From assembly GCA_016779205.1 (NCBI GenBank), contig JADHOC010000001.1:62001-126000 (forward strand): DNA of 64,000 nucleotides, given 5' to 3'. The DNA is from Planctomycetota bacterium. GTDB taxonomy: Bacteria > Planctomycetota > UBA1135 > GCA-002686595. The notes under the pieces were generated by a model, which did not search any database, was not told where the DNA came from, and saw only the letters and a list, made by a program, of their open reading frames with translations. This document shows positions 48,942 through 57,880 of the stretch, piece by piece (the first letter of the stretch is position 1; each line of letters begins with the position of its first letter). Position numbers and translations under genes: made by a program.

Positions 48942-50165
48942 TCAACCGCCCAAGGGCTCGCCCTTCTCGTCGTACTGGTCCGCAGGATCGATGAGCGCCT
49001 CGGCGTCCGCGCCCAGGGGCTGCGGCGATGTGTCTGAGCTCAGCTGCGTGGCCATGGCGATCCCGGCGTCGTCCAGAGCCCCGGTCCGCTGGTCGGCGGC
49101 GTAGATCCCGGAGAGGTCGGATTGAAGAACGCCGGCCTCGTCCCAGAAGGCCCAGGGGCCCTCGCGGAGCCCATTCTTCGCCACCCCGAAGAGCTTGCGC
49201 TTCCCGGAGGGCCACCAGAACTGCTGCAGGCCCTCGCTCAGCTCCCCGTCGACGGCACCGACGGACTTCGGCTGGCCGTCCGGGAACCACTGGCGGAGGA
49301 TGCCGGTCCGCGCGCCGCCCTCGTAGGCCACCATCATCCCGAGCTGCCCGGTGGGGTGCCACTCCCTGACCACGCCCGACAGGCGGCCCGAGTCCCAGGA
49401 GGTGAGCAGGTGGCGGCTCCCGTCCGCGTGCCAGTGGCGCCCCTCGCCGATCTGTGCTCCGTTCTCCCAGACCTTCTCGTACCGGGTCTGGCCGTTGTCC
49501 CACCAGAACCGCTCGGTTCCATGCCGCTTCCCGGCCACGAACGGGACGACGTGGGCGTCGGAGCCGTCCTCGTACCACATGGCCAGGGACACGCCCTCGC
49601 CGGAGTCGCTGTACTCCCCGCGGGCGACGAGCTTGCCGCTGAAGCTGAAGCCCTCGTGGACCCCGACCTTCGCGCCGGCGCGGTAGGTCCCCTTCTCCAT
49701 GAGCTCCCCGTTCTCGTGCCAGGAGAGCCACTCCCCGCTCTTCTTACCGGCCTCGTAGCGGCCCTTGACGCGCTCGTTTCCGTTGGGATGCCAGCCGAGG
49801 TAGGGGCCCTCCAGGACGCCCTCCGCGTACTGGTACTTCGCGGTCACGAAGCCCGTGGTGAAGTACTCCTGCCACTCCCCGGCCTCACGGCCCTGGTCGT
49901 CGTACTGGCCCTTCTTCAGGACCTCTCCGGTGGGCCACCACCACGTCCGCGGGCCCACGAACTGGCCGTACAGGGTCGTCCCTTCAGACTTCTTGGCCCG
50001 CTTGAGCTCGGGGTTGTGCCACTCGATCTCCACGGTGGCCTCGGCCGCGCCGGCCTCGCCACCCCCCTCGCCTGAGCAGGAGAACGCGCCCGCGGCCACG
50101 AGGGTCAGGCAGGCGAGGGACAAGGGGTGGAACGGGGAGACGGAGGCGTGTGCGGAGCGCTTCAT
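48942..50165 (-). CDS. Lipoprotein-like protein with MORN-type repeats
   Basis: A 407-residue protein with a signal peptide ending LVAAGAFSCSG, probably a lipoprotein with a loose lipobox. From about residue 60 to 350 it carries ten or more MORN_2/YwqK-like repeats of about 23 residues: Trp-x-x-Asn/Thr-Gly then Gly-x-Tyr then Gly-x-x-x-Gly. Examples are WHENGELMEKGTYRAGAKVG, WHPNGNERVKGRYEAGKKSG and WWPSGKRKLFGVAKNGLREG. Such repeats form beta-hairpin ribbons used in binding; no enzyme domain is attached. The C-terminal 60 residues are acidic and probably flexible. ATG 50165 follows a -10-like TAGGAT by 6 bases. It is transcribed divergently from the sulfatase-like gene. Confidence 0.8.
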   Translation of the reverse strand: MKRSAHASVSPFHPLSLACLTLVAAGAFSCSGEGGGEAGAAEATVEIEWHNPELKRAKKSEGTTLYGQFVGPRTWWWPTGEVLKKGQYDDQGREAGEWQEYFTTGFVTAKYQYAEGVLEGPYLGWHPNGNERVKGRYEAGKKSGEWLSWHENGELMEKGTYRAGAKVGVHEGFSFSGKLVARGEYSDSGEGVSLAMWYEDGSDAHVVPFVAGKRHGTERFWWDNGQTRYEKVWENGAQIGEGRHWHADGSRHLLTSWDSGRLSGVVREWHPTGQLGMMVAYEGGARTGILRQWFPDGQPKSVGAVDGELSEGLQQFWWPSGKRKLFGVAKNGLREGPWAFWDEAGVLQSDLSGIYAADQRTGALDDAGIAMATQLSSDTSPQPLGADAEALIDPADQYDEKGEPLGG

Positions 50166-50171
50166 GCTGGA

Positions 50172-50177
50172 ATCCTA
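50172..50177 (-). promoter_or_regulatory. -10-like TAGGAT, 6 bases before the MORN-repeat gene
   Basis: TAGGAT on the minus strand keeps four of six -10 bases and ends 6 bases before ATG 50165, the same spacing as at mtnA. Confidence 0.4.
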
Positions 50178-50341
50178 GCCCGCTGGACCCCGCGCCTGAA
50201 GGATATGCGGCCACTGTCCCGGGATCGATCAGGTGATCGCCCAGGGGCCATGGAGTCCGCGCCCATGGCCGAGTCGCTCCATCACGGACCCCGGGACGCG
50301 GCTCACACAGAAGGGCCCATCGCGTACGGACCCCCGGGGGC

Positions 50342-50347
50342 TATGCT
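50342..50347 (+). promoter_or_regulatory. -10-like TATGCT, 10 bases before the sulfatase-like gene
   Basis: TATGCT ends 10 bases before ATG 50358. An in-frame ATG at 50343 falls inside the hexamer, so 50358 is the more likely start. Confidence 0.35.
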
Positions 50348-50357
50348 CCCCCGAGTC

Positions 50358-51932
50358 ATGATTCAGCCCACCACGACACACCGTCGATCCCGAGGCGGAC
50401 GCCCCCTGCCCCTGTGCAGATCCGCCGCCCTCGCTCTCCTGGCCGGCGCGACGGCCCTCAGCGGCTGCGGCGGCCCGGAGCCCGTGGAGCGGCCGAATGT
50501 GATCCTGATCACCCTCGACACGGTGCGCGCCGACTTCCTGTCGTGTTACGGCTCCACCAGCGGCGCGACCCCAGGCGTGGACCGCCTCGCCGCCGCCGGG
50601 ACGGTCTTCGAGGACGCCGCGAGCGCCTCCGGGCTCACACCCGCGTCCCACGCGACCATCCTCACGGGGAAGTTCCAGTACAACCACGGCCTGCGGGTGC
50701 TGGCCGCGGGGAGCGGGTTCCAGCTCGATCCCGACCAGGAGACCCTCACCACCGCCTTCAAGGCGGCGGGCTATCGCACGGCCGCCATCCACAGCGCGTT
50801 CCCGGTCTCCGCCTTCTTCGGCTTCGACGAGGGCTTCGACGAGTTCGAATCCTTCGATACGACCCTCAAGAAGAAGAAGGACGACACGAAGGTGGGCTGG
50901 GATGTCCGCAGCTACCAGCGTCGCTCCGACGACACAACCCGGATGGCGGTGGAGTGGCTGAACGAGGCCTCCCAGGGGGACCAGCCCTTCTTCCTCTGGC
51001 TCCACTACTGGGATCCCCATGACCCGGTGAAGCTGCCCGACGAGGCGGACATCGAGCGTCTCCGCTACGACCCGGGCACCGGCGAGCTCCAGGACGAGGC
51101 CACCGTGACCTACGCCGTGGAGGTCCGCTATCAAGACGGGAACCTCGAGACGCTATTCCAGGCCATCGACGACGCCGGGCTCACCGACGAGACCCTCGTC
51201 GCCCTCACGGCGGACCATGGCCAGGGCCTTGCCGACGGCATGCGCAAGCACCGCTGGGGCATGCACCGAATGCTCTACCGGGAGCAGACCCACGTGCCGT
51301 TCATCCTCCGCGGCCCCGGGATCCCCGCAGGGCGGCGGGTCCCCGATCAGGTCCGGACGGCCGACATGGCCCCGACCCTGCTCGACTACGCCGGACTCGG
51401 CGACTTCAGTGAGCCGGTGGACGGAACCAGCCTCCGTCCCTGGATCGAGGGAGAGAAGGAGGGCGACCTCACCGCCTACGGCGAGCAGATCAACGGGTAC
51501 GACCACAACGCGGGGATGCGCAAGTTCCGACCCGACGCCGCGTTCCTCTACATGGTCTCGGACGGCGAGTGGAAGCTCATCTACAAGCCCCACATGCCCG
51601 GGACCAGCGAGCTCTTCCACGTGGGCGTCGACCCGCTCGAGGAGCGCAACGTCATCGCGGACCACCCCGACGTCGTGGTGGGCCTCCTCGCCGACCTCGC
51701 GGAGCGTAATCCATGGGTGACGGCTCCGTTTCCCATCCAAGGCGCGTCCGGTGCCTCCGGGAGCGCCGACGCGCTCAATGCCCTCGGGTACTCCGCCGCC
51801 GACGTGGAGGGCAGCGGTGACTGGTGGTGGACCTGCCCGGTCCACACGGACCAGCGCCTCGACCGGCGCGGGAGGTGCGAGGTGGACGGCTGCGGCCGCA
51901 TCACGATCTCCATGGGCCGCTGGACCGAGTGA
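50358..51932 (+). CDS. Sulfatase-superfamily lipoprotein with altered nucleophile site and Cys-rich tail
   Basis: A 524-residue protein with a signal sequence and strong lipobox (TALSGCGG). The alkaline-phosphatase/sulfatase fold is clear: NVILITLDTVRADFLSCYG (first metal Asp), WLHYWDPHDPVKLP, LTADHGQGLAD (metal Asp-His), and HRWGMHRMLYREQTHVPFI. The activation site, C/S-x-P-x-R in sulfatases, reads SGLTPASHATILTG: no Cys or Ser at the formylglycine position, with Thr as the likely nucleophile, as in phosphodiesterase-like relatives. The last 40 residues are unusual: WWWTCPVHTDQRLDRRGRC then EVDGCGRITISMG, resembling the heavy-metal-binding CPMHP...GxCPxCGM module. Probable surface hydrolase; substrate unknown. 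Confidence 0.85.
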   Translation: MIQPTTTHRRSRGGRPLPLCRSAALALLAGATALSGCGGPEPVERPNVILITLDTVRADFLSCYGSTSGATPGVDRLAAAGTVFEDAASASGLTPASHATILTGKFQYNHGLRVLAAGSGFQLDPDQETLTTAFKAAGYRTAAIHSAFPVSAFFGFDEGFDEFESFDTTLKKKKDDTKVGWDVRSYQRRSDDTTRMAVEWLNEASQGDQPFFLWLHYWDPHDPVKLPDEADIERLRYDPGTGELQDEATVTYAVEVRYQDGNLETLFQAIDDAGLTDETLVALTADHGQGLADGMRKHRWGMHRMLYREQTHVPFILRGPGIPAGRRVPDQVRTADMAPTLLDYAGLGDFSEPVDGTSLRPWIEGEKEGDLTAYGEQINGYDHNAGMRKFRPDAAFLYMVSDGEWKLIYKPHMPGTSELFHVGVDPLEERNVIADHPDVVVGLLADLAERNPWVTAPFPIQGASGASGSADALNALGYSAADVEGSGDWWWTCPVHTDQRLDRRGRCEVDGCGRITISMGRWTE

Positions 51933-51980
51933 GCGCAAGGCGCGCCCCCCCCCCAGGTCGACCGCCCCCCCTCAACCGCC

Positions 51981-52850
51981 ATGAAGCCCATGCTCAAGCT
52001 CATCCTCAAGCCCGTCGCCATTGCCGCCCTCGGCCTCGCGGCCCTCGTCGTGGCAGGCGTGATCACCGTCCCGCCCGCCGCCCGAGCCGCCGTGGAGTCC
52101 GGCTCCGAGTTCGCCTTCGGGGTCCCAGCCACCATCGGCTCCATCAAGGCCTCCCCTGGCATCTCCACCACCACCCTGGGCTTCTCCGACTACGAGATCG
52201 AGAGCCCCGATGGGTTCGAGGAGCCGCTCCTGACCTTCGGACACTTCGAGGTCGGCGTGGGGACACGCTCGCTCGTGGGCAACGTCAAGGAGCTCGGCGT
52301 CCTCGAGATCAAGGACGTTGAGCTCACCATCCTCCAGAACGGCCTCAGGAGCAACCTCGCCCCGGTGGTGGCCCAGCTCAAGAGCCTCGCCGAGCGCTCC
52401 AGGGAGGGCGCGGCCCCTGGCGCCGAAGGGGACCCGGCCACGGAGGGCGCCGACGACGGGCCGAAGGGCCCCGGCCCCCGGCTCAAGGTCGGCCGGGTCC
52501 GCATCGCGGGCGTCCGAGCGCGCCTCAAGGTCGACGGCATCCCGGGGGTGCAGCCCGTGGACGAGACCGTCGAGCTCCCGGTCCTGGAGCGCGACTGGTC
52601 GTCGGACTCCGGAGAGGAGGGTTTCACCGTCGCGGACCTGAGCGCGCACCTGCTCGAGGAGCTGGAGATCAGCGCCCTCGAGGGCCTCCGCGGCGAGGTT
52701 CCCGATGAGGTCCTCGACGCCGTCGCCAAGGGGCTCGAGGGCGGGCTCGACACCATCCTCGACGGCGCCAGCCAGGAGCTCGAGGGCATCCTTGGCGAGA
52801 AGGCGGGTGAGCTCCTCGACGCCGGAAGCGGCCTCTTCGGCGGCCGCTAG
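51981..52850 (+). CDS. Membrane-anchored AsmA-like protein of unknown function
   Basis: A 289-residue protein 48 bases after the sulfatase-like gene. The N-terminal helix LKPVAIAALGLAALVVAGVI (about 9-28) is a signal anchor. It is followed by a beta-rich domain with the pattern of AsmA/TamB-type envelope proteins: VPATIGSIKASPGISTTTLG, LLTFGHFEVGVGTRSLVG, VLEIKDVELTILQNG, and KVGRVRIAGVRARLKVDGI. A charged Gly/Ala/Pro linker splits the beta region at about 135-160. The C terminus is amphipathic helix (VLDAVAKGLEGGLDTILDGA). AsmA-like proteins act in lipid or outer-membrane protein traffic; here that is inference from pattern. The stop overlaps the convergent large gene by four bases. Confidence 0.6.
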   Translation: MKPMLKLILKPVAIAALGLAALVVAGVITVPPAARAAVESGSEFAFGVPATIGSIKASPGISTTTLGFSDYEIESPDGFEEPLLTFGHFEVGVGTRSLVGNVKELGVLEIKDVELTILQNGLRSNLAPVVAQLKSLAERSREGAAPGAEGDPATEGADDGPKGPGPRLKVGRVRIAGVRARLKVDGIPGVQPVDETVELPVLERDWSSDSGEEGFTVADLSAHLLEELEISALEGLRGEVPDEVLDAVAKGLEGGLDTILDGASQELEGILGEKAGELLDAGSGLFGGR

Positions 52851-55800
52851 ACGGCGCCCGGAAGGGACCTCGGTCGGTGGTCCCCGTCCTCTGCGTACCC
52901 GCCCACGCGCCACACCTGCTCGCGGTAGTTCCTGACGTCAAGCAGGGTCAGCGCCTGGGTGGCTCGGAGGGTCACGAGCTGCTCCGAGATCCGTGAGGGG
53001 TGCCGCAACTCCTCGGCGAGCCTCGCCTCGGCGGCTCCCCGTTCAGGGGCACCCTCCCCGAGCAGTGCGCTTGAGAGGCACGCCCGCGCTCCGTCGGTGT
53101 CTGCCGCCAGGATCCGCCACGCGGACCGGCGGACCCGCCTCACCGCCTGCCGCCTCCGCCAGGAGCCCGCGGCTCCCCCCTCCATGCCCCGACGGTCCAA
53201 TGCGCCGGCCGAGAGGGCGGCACGCAGCACGCGCTGCTTGCCGCCGCGACGCCACCACCTGTGGAAGGCGAGGCGCAGGGCCAGCCTCGGCCGCGCCGGG
53301 GCGCGGTCCACGCCATGGAGCAACGCGTCCACCACCGACTCCACGAGGATCGCCTCGCCGAAGAGGACGGACCGCACGCCGTCGACGTCCCCGTGGATCA
53401 CCAGCTGCAACGCGCGGTGCCCCTCCCGGTCCAGGGTCGGGTCCGCGCCGAGGATCGATCCAAGCCGCGCTCCGAGGCCCCCCTCCAGCGCGGCACGGGT
53501 CCTCGCCAGGCTCCTCGCCGCCCGCCGTTCCAGGGAACCAAGGAGGCGTACGGAGGCGGGGTCCGCGCCCAGGTATCGCGCGTCGGCCATGGCGCTCGAG
53601 GCTCCTGAGGCCTCCACGCCCCCGCCCTCGGCGGCGCCGTGCTCCTCAAAGGCCCCGGCCGCCAGCAGGCTGAGCCCGTGGTACTCGGGGTCGAGGATCG
53701 CGCGGAGCTCCATGGCCGCCACCGCCGCCGGACCGCGCATGCGGTGGATCTTGCGCACCGCGACGTCGAACCCTGCCTCGTGATCCACCCCCGCCTCCAG
53801 GGAGACCCCGGGTCGGCGAATCATGCCCACGGCGCGCACGAGGCGGCGGGCCCCAACGACCGACAGCCGCGCCCCGGAGAGGCTCATCCGGATCGGCAGC
53901 AGCAGGACGCGCCCCCCCTGCAACCACTCCTCGTAGAGCCGACGGAGGTTCAGGACCCGTGACTCGAGGGGCAGCAGGTGGAGCGGATAGGTGCCGAACA
54001 CGGAGCGAATGAGGGCCCGGCGGTCCCGTCGCATCTTGCCGACCACCTCCTCTCCGAAGCGCTGGGCGATCTCCTCGTCCCGGCTCGGGTGGTCGTCAAG
54101 GAAGTGAAGGACCGTGAAGGCCGTGGTCAGCTCGCTCCCCCTGTCGACCCCTCGCACGGGGCGATCCGCGCCCTCCCCCTGGGGCTCCGCCTCGCGGACT
54201 CCGCCGCCGCACCGCAGCCACTCCGCGTGCTCCGCCCGCTCCGCCTCGCTCGAGCGCGCCCAGTCCGCCAGGGGGATCGCGTTCGCGTTGTACTCCACGA
54301 TCAGCCGGGCCGCCCGGCTCTCCAGCGAACGGCTGATGGCGTGGAACCACAGGAAGGGCCCCCGCACGAGCGTCCGGCGACGCTCCAGATCCAGGCTCTG
54401 CATCCACCGCAGCCGCCGGGCGGAGACCCGACCGGAGCCCTCCGCCAGTCGCCGCACGGCGAGGTTGCCGAGGAGCTGGCTGGTGGCCCGGGTGTCCGTA
54501 TGGGCGAGGAGGGCTCCGTCGAGCTGGTCACGATAGAGCAGCACGGTCCGCGCCACGGGGTCGAAGCCCGCCCGCTCCCCGCGGAGCGGCTCGCCGCTGC
54601 GCAGGAACTCATGGAGCCCCGAGTGGAAGCGCTCCGCGTCCTGCTCGGCCAGCGACGGTGGGTCGCCCAGGATCCGGCGCTCGGGGAGGAAGACCCGTTC
54701 CTGGAGGAAGGCCGCGTCCACGCGATGGGTACGCGCCTTCAGGCTGTCCGTCAGGTGGAGGAACTGTGCTCTGGCCACCTTCTCATGGAACGTCGTGGTG
54801 TCCCTGGCCATGCGCTGAAGCCATGCCCCGATCGCCAGCAGCACGAGACAGATGCCGCCGAGCAAGGCGAAGGTCTGCCCGACCACGCCGTTGATCAGCC
54901 GGATCACCGCGAAGCTGCGGAGCTCCTCGTCGCCGCGGGCATCGAGCGCCGCGAAGGCAAGCTGGAGACCCAGGAAGGGAATGCCGAACAGCAACAACCG
55001 CACCGCCGGGCGCGAGGTCCGGGCCACCAGGGCAGCCCCGATCCGCCCCACGACCTCGCCCGGCGTGAGGGTCCCGTGCAGGTCAGCCCACCAGAATGCC
55101 CTGGCGAGCGCCCGGTGGAGCGCGTCCGCGATCCGATGGAGGCAGCGGGCCACGTGCTCCGCCGCCGCGGCGCCGAGCGCATCCGGAGCCGCCCACGAGC
55201 CCAGCCCGGGTAGCCAGCGCAACGGGGACCCGGCGACGAGGCGCGCCGCGCGGGCCAGGCGATCCACCGTGCTGGCCCCGAGCTCCTCCACGAGCTCCTC
55301 GCCGCTGATCTCCGCCACCTGCCTCAGCAGGTCATCCGCGAGGGGAAGCTGAGCCCGGCGCCGTCCACGGTCCTGGGGCTCCTCGGCGGCGCTGCGCTCC
55401 AGCGCCGCCCGCAGGGTCTCCCCCCGGGTGCGCTCCAGGGCGGACCGCTCCTCCTCGTCGGCGACCTCGTGGACATCCGCGTACCACCCGTCCACAGCTC
55501 GCCGCAGGGAGGCCACCGCCCGGCGGTGCTCCACGTCGCGCCGCCACAGCTCCCGCTGCTCCGCGGGCGTGGGGAAGACCACCACCTCCATCTCCAGAGC
55601 GCGCGCATGGCGCCGAACCACCCTGTCCAACCCCCGCAGGAGGAACCCGAGGGCTCGTACGAGCCAGACCAGGGGTCGGAGCGCCCTCAGGTAGGCGCCG
55701 ATCCGCGCGAGGCGGAACAGCCGAATCAGCCGGCTGGCCTGCCCCGCCTCTCCCGCGAAGCCGTCAAGACCAGCGAAGAGGCCGAAGGGGATGGCGGGGA

Positions 55801-56953
55801 TCAGGTCCGTCCAGATGTGCCGCCGCAGCCACAGCCGCCGGCGCGAGACGAAGCCGAGCTTGACCCCGAAGTCCACCAGGAGAAACGCGCAGATGGCGGT
55901 GTCCACCGAGGTGAGGGCGAGCCTCGGGACGGTGATCAGGCCCATGATGCCCAGCACCTCGGCCCCGAGGAGGAGCAGCACCCCGAGGATGCACGCCACC
56001 ACCGCCCGCTCCCACAGGGCCACCCGGCTCGCTCCAAAGCGAGCCTCCAGCTTCGCCTGCAGCCGCTGCTCCACCAGCTCCCGCTCCACCCGCCGGCGCC
56101 GCCGCTGAAGCCGATCTCGCTCCCGCCCCGCCTCGGTCTCCACCGCGCCCAGGTGCCAGGTCAGGGCCTCGAGCGCCGCCTCCAGCCCCCGGGCGCAGGC
56201 GTCGGCGGTCGCCTCCCCGGTGAGCAGGATGGCGTCGTCCGCATGGTCCACCATGCGGCCCGCCATCCGCGATCGAAGCTCCGTGGAGAGGCCCCCTGCG
56301 GCCGCGTGGGCGGAGAGCAAGGCGCGGAGGCTGTCCCGGACGGAACGGACCTCGTCCATCCCCTCCTCCGCGCCTCCCCCCTCCGACAGGACTCCGCTCC
56401 CCGCCACCCCCTCGAGGATGGACTCCTCGATCTGCAAGAGCGCCACGAAGGCCCCATCCGGCCCCGTGGCCGGCCCGGGGCGCCTGCTCTTCAGCCAGCG
56501 CAATCGACTGCCGCGCAGGGCGCCAAGTAGCCGCCCGGCGGACTCGGTGCGACCGCTTCGCTCCAGCCGCTCTCGCCAGGCCCCGGCCACCGCGCGCGCG
56601 TGGGCCGGAGGGTCGACGCACCCCGCGGCCAACGGCCCGGAGGCCTCGAGCTCGAAGAGCCGCCCCTCGAGTTCCGCCAACCGACGGGAACGGGGCTCGG
56701 TGGGCGTCCCGCCCCACGCCGCCCGAAGCTCGTCCCAGTCCCCTCGCAGCTGCCTCCAGGCGTCGAGCCCTTCGCCGGCCCCCGTGGCCTCAGCCGTCGA
56801 CTCGCCCTCGGCCCGATGATCCGGCGGGCCCTGGCTGGCGGGATCGGGGTCGTGCGGCGGAGGAAGGCTCAAGGGAAGGGCGGTGACGCGCGCCCAGAGT
56901 CTAGCGAGAGCCCACTCCGAGCGCGGAGTCCGCCCGCGGGGGTCGCTACCCAC
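52847..56953 (-). CDS. Very large membrane protein with a voltage-sensor-like domain
   Basis: A 1368-residue protein from GTG 56953; the start is uncertain, and TTG 56872 is another option. Residues 30-300 are helical and charged, ending in an Arg-rich coiled segment. Residues about 310-430 look like S1-S4 of a voltage-gated channel: two hydrophobic helices, the S2-like DTAICAFLLVDFGVKLGF, the S3-like IWTDLIPAIPFGLF, and the S4-like RLIRLFRLARIGAYLRALR with Arg at every third position. No pore loop or K-channel TxGYG follows. A second membrane pair is at about 640-710 (LLLFGIPFLGLQLAFAAL, GICLVLLAIGAWL). The C-terminal 650 residues are soluble, Arg/Glu-rich and unrecognised. It may be a stand-alone voltage sensor or proton channel coupled to a cytoplasmic domain. 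Confidence 0.7.
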   Translation of the reverse strand: MGSDPRGRTPRSEWALARLWARVTALPLSLPPPHDPDPASQGPPDHRAEGESTAEATGAGEGLDAWRQLRGDWDELRAAWGGTPTEPRSRRLAELEGRLFELEASGPLAAGCVDPPAHARAVAGAWRERLERSGRTESAGRLLGALRGSRLRWLKSRRPGPATGPDGAFVALLQIEESILEGVAGSGVLSEGGGAEEGMDEVRSVRDSLRALLSAHAAAGGLSTELRSRMAGRMVDHADDAILLTGEATADACARGLEAALEALTWHLGAVETEAGRERDRLQRRRRRVERELVEQRLQAKLEARFGASRVALWERAVVACILGVLLLLGAEVLGIMGLITVPRLALTSVDTAICAFLLVDFGVKLGFVSRRRLWLRRHIWTDLIPAIPFGLFAGLDGFAGEAGQASRLIRLFRLARIGAYLRALRPLVWLVRALGFLLRGLDRVVRRHARALEMEVVVFPTPAEQRELWRRDVEHRRAVASLRRAVDGWYADVHEVADEEERSALERTRGETLRAALERSAAEEPQDRGRRRAQLPLADDLLRQVAEISGEELVEELGASTVDRLARAARLVAGSPLRWLPGLGSWAAPDALGAAAAEHVARCLHRIADALHRALARAFWWADLHGTLTPGEVVGRIGAALVARTSRPAVRLLLFGIPFLGLQLAFAALDARGDEELRSFAVIRLINGVVGQTFALLGGICLVLLAIGAWLQRMARDTTTFHEKVARAQFLHLTDSLKARTHRVDAAFLQERVFLPERRILGDPPSLAEQDAERFHSGLHEFLRSGEPLRGERAGFDPVARTVLLYRDQLDGALLAHTDTRATSQLLGNLAVRRLAEGSGRVSARRLRWMQSLDLERRRTLVRGPFLWFHAISRSLESRAARLIVEYNANAIPLADWARSSEAERAEHAEWLRCGGGVREAEPQGEGADRPVRGVDRGSELTTAFTVLHFLDDHPSRDEEIAQRFGEEVVGKMRRDRRALIRSVFGTYPLHLLPLESRVLNLRRLYEEWLQGGRVLLLPIRMSLSGARLSVVGARRLVRAVGMIRRPGVSLEAGVDHEAGFDVAVRKIHRMRGPAAVAAMELRAILDPEYHGLSLLAAGAFEEHGAAEGGGVEASGASSAMADARYLGADPASVRLLGSLERRAARSLARTRAALEGGLGARLGSILGADPTLDREGHRALQLVIHGDVDGVRSVLFGEAILVESVVDALLHGVDRAPARPRLALRLAFHRWWRRGGKQRVLRAALSAGALDRRGMEGGAAGSWRRRQAVRRVRRSAWRILAADTDGARACLSSALLGEGAPERGAAEARLAEELRHPSRISEQLVTLRATQALTLLDVRNYREQVWRVGGYAEDGDHRPRSLPGAV

Positions 56954-57081
56954 GACCCGGGTCCGGCATTCGACAACATCTGGCCCAAAGTTCGCGGGTG
57001 GCTTGGAATAGCGGGCGGGGATCCGCGGTACGGCGTTGGTACCATCCGATTCCGCGCAACCCGCACGACGCCACCGCCCAC

Positions 57082-57855
57082 ATGACAGACTCGCCCAGCC
57101 CCGCTCCTGAGACCCCGGCGCCCGAGGGCGTCACGCCCGCAGCGCCCGGCAAGATCCAGAAGGAGTCCATCTGGGAGGTCTATTACCCGTTCAACGCGGA
57201 CACGGACAAGGACGCCGTCCCCGTGGCCTCGTTCCCGATGATCATCTACTTCTGGCCGACGCTCCTGGCCTTCCTGGGCTGCGGCATCCTCCAGTCGTTC
57301 GGGACCGAAGGCGTGCAGTCGGTCACCCTGGGCTGGTGGGCGACGGCCGCCCTGACCTTCAACCTGATGGTCATCGTCACCGACCTGGACCAGAAGAAGT
57401 TCGCCATCGTGGTCCTCCTGGTGCTGCTGGCCTGCGCCGGCCTCTACGTGGGCAACATGAAGGGCTGGGCCGTCCTCGGGAGCACGGCGAACTGGATCGG
57501 GAGCCTCCAGGTGAGCTACAGCACCGCGGCGTACCTGGTGGTCGGCAGCTCGCTGCTCTTCTTCTTCCTCCTCGGGATGCTCCAGCCCCGCCTCAACTAC
57601 TGGCGGCTCGAGCCCAACGAGTTCGTGCACTACGTCCAGCCCTGGGGCCGAGACCAGAGCATTCCGCGCCTGGGCAGCACGGTGAGCCGCGAGGTCCCGG
57701 ACATCCTCGAGCTCATCCTGACGTTCGGAGGCGGCACCCTGGTGATCAAGCGAGAGGGTCAGGTGGTGGCCCGTATCGAACACGTGCCGTTCCTGGGCAA
57801 GCGAATGAACTCCATCGAACGCCTCCTGGGCGTCACCCGCGTCCAGCACACCTGA
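57082..57855 (+). CDS. Multi-pass membrane protein of unknown function
   Basis: A 257-residue protein. A Pro/Ala-rich cytoplasmic head (1-40) precedes about four membrane helices (MIIYFWPTLLAFLGCGI, TAALTFNLMVIVTDL, AIVVLLVLLACAGLYVG, AAYLVVGSSLLFFFLLGML). A C-terminal 85-residue domain follows (YWRLEPNEFVHYVQPWGRDQ, EVPDILELILTFGGGTLVIK, HVPFLGKRMNSIERLLGVTR). That tail resembles the cytoplasmic part of PH-domain-like membrane proteins. I do not recognise the family. It starts at ATG 57082; a -10-like TACCAT at 57040-57045 would give a short leader. The aminopeptidase gene follows 25 bases after its stop. Confidence 0.7.
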   Translation: MTDSPSPAPETPAPEGVTPAAPGKIQKESIWEVYYPFNADTDKDAVPVASFPMIIYFWPTLLAFLGCGILQSFGTEGVQSVTLGWWATAALTFNLMVIVTDLDQKKFAIVVLLVLLACAGLYVGNMKGWAVLGSTANWIGSLQVSYSTAAYLVVGSSLLFFFLLGMLQPRLNYWRLEPNEFVHYVQPWGRDQSIPRLGSTVSREVPDILELILTFGGGTLVIKREGQVVARIEHVPFLGKRMNSIERLLGVTRVQHT

Positions 57856-57880
57856 GCTCGCAAGAGCCTCCCTCCATCCC

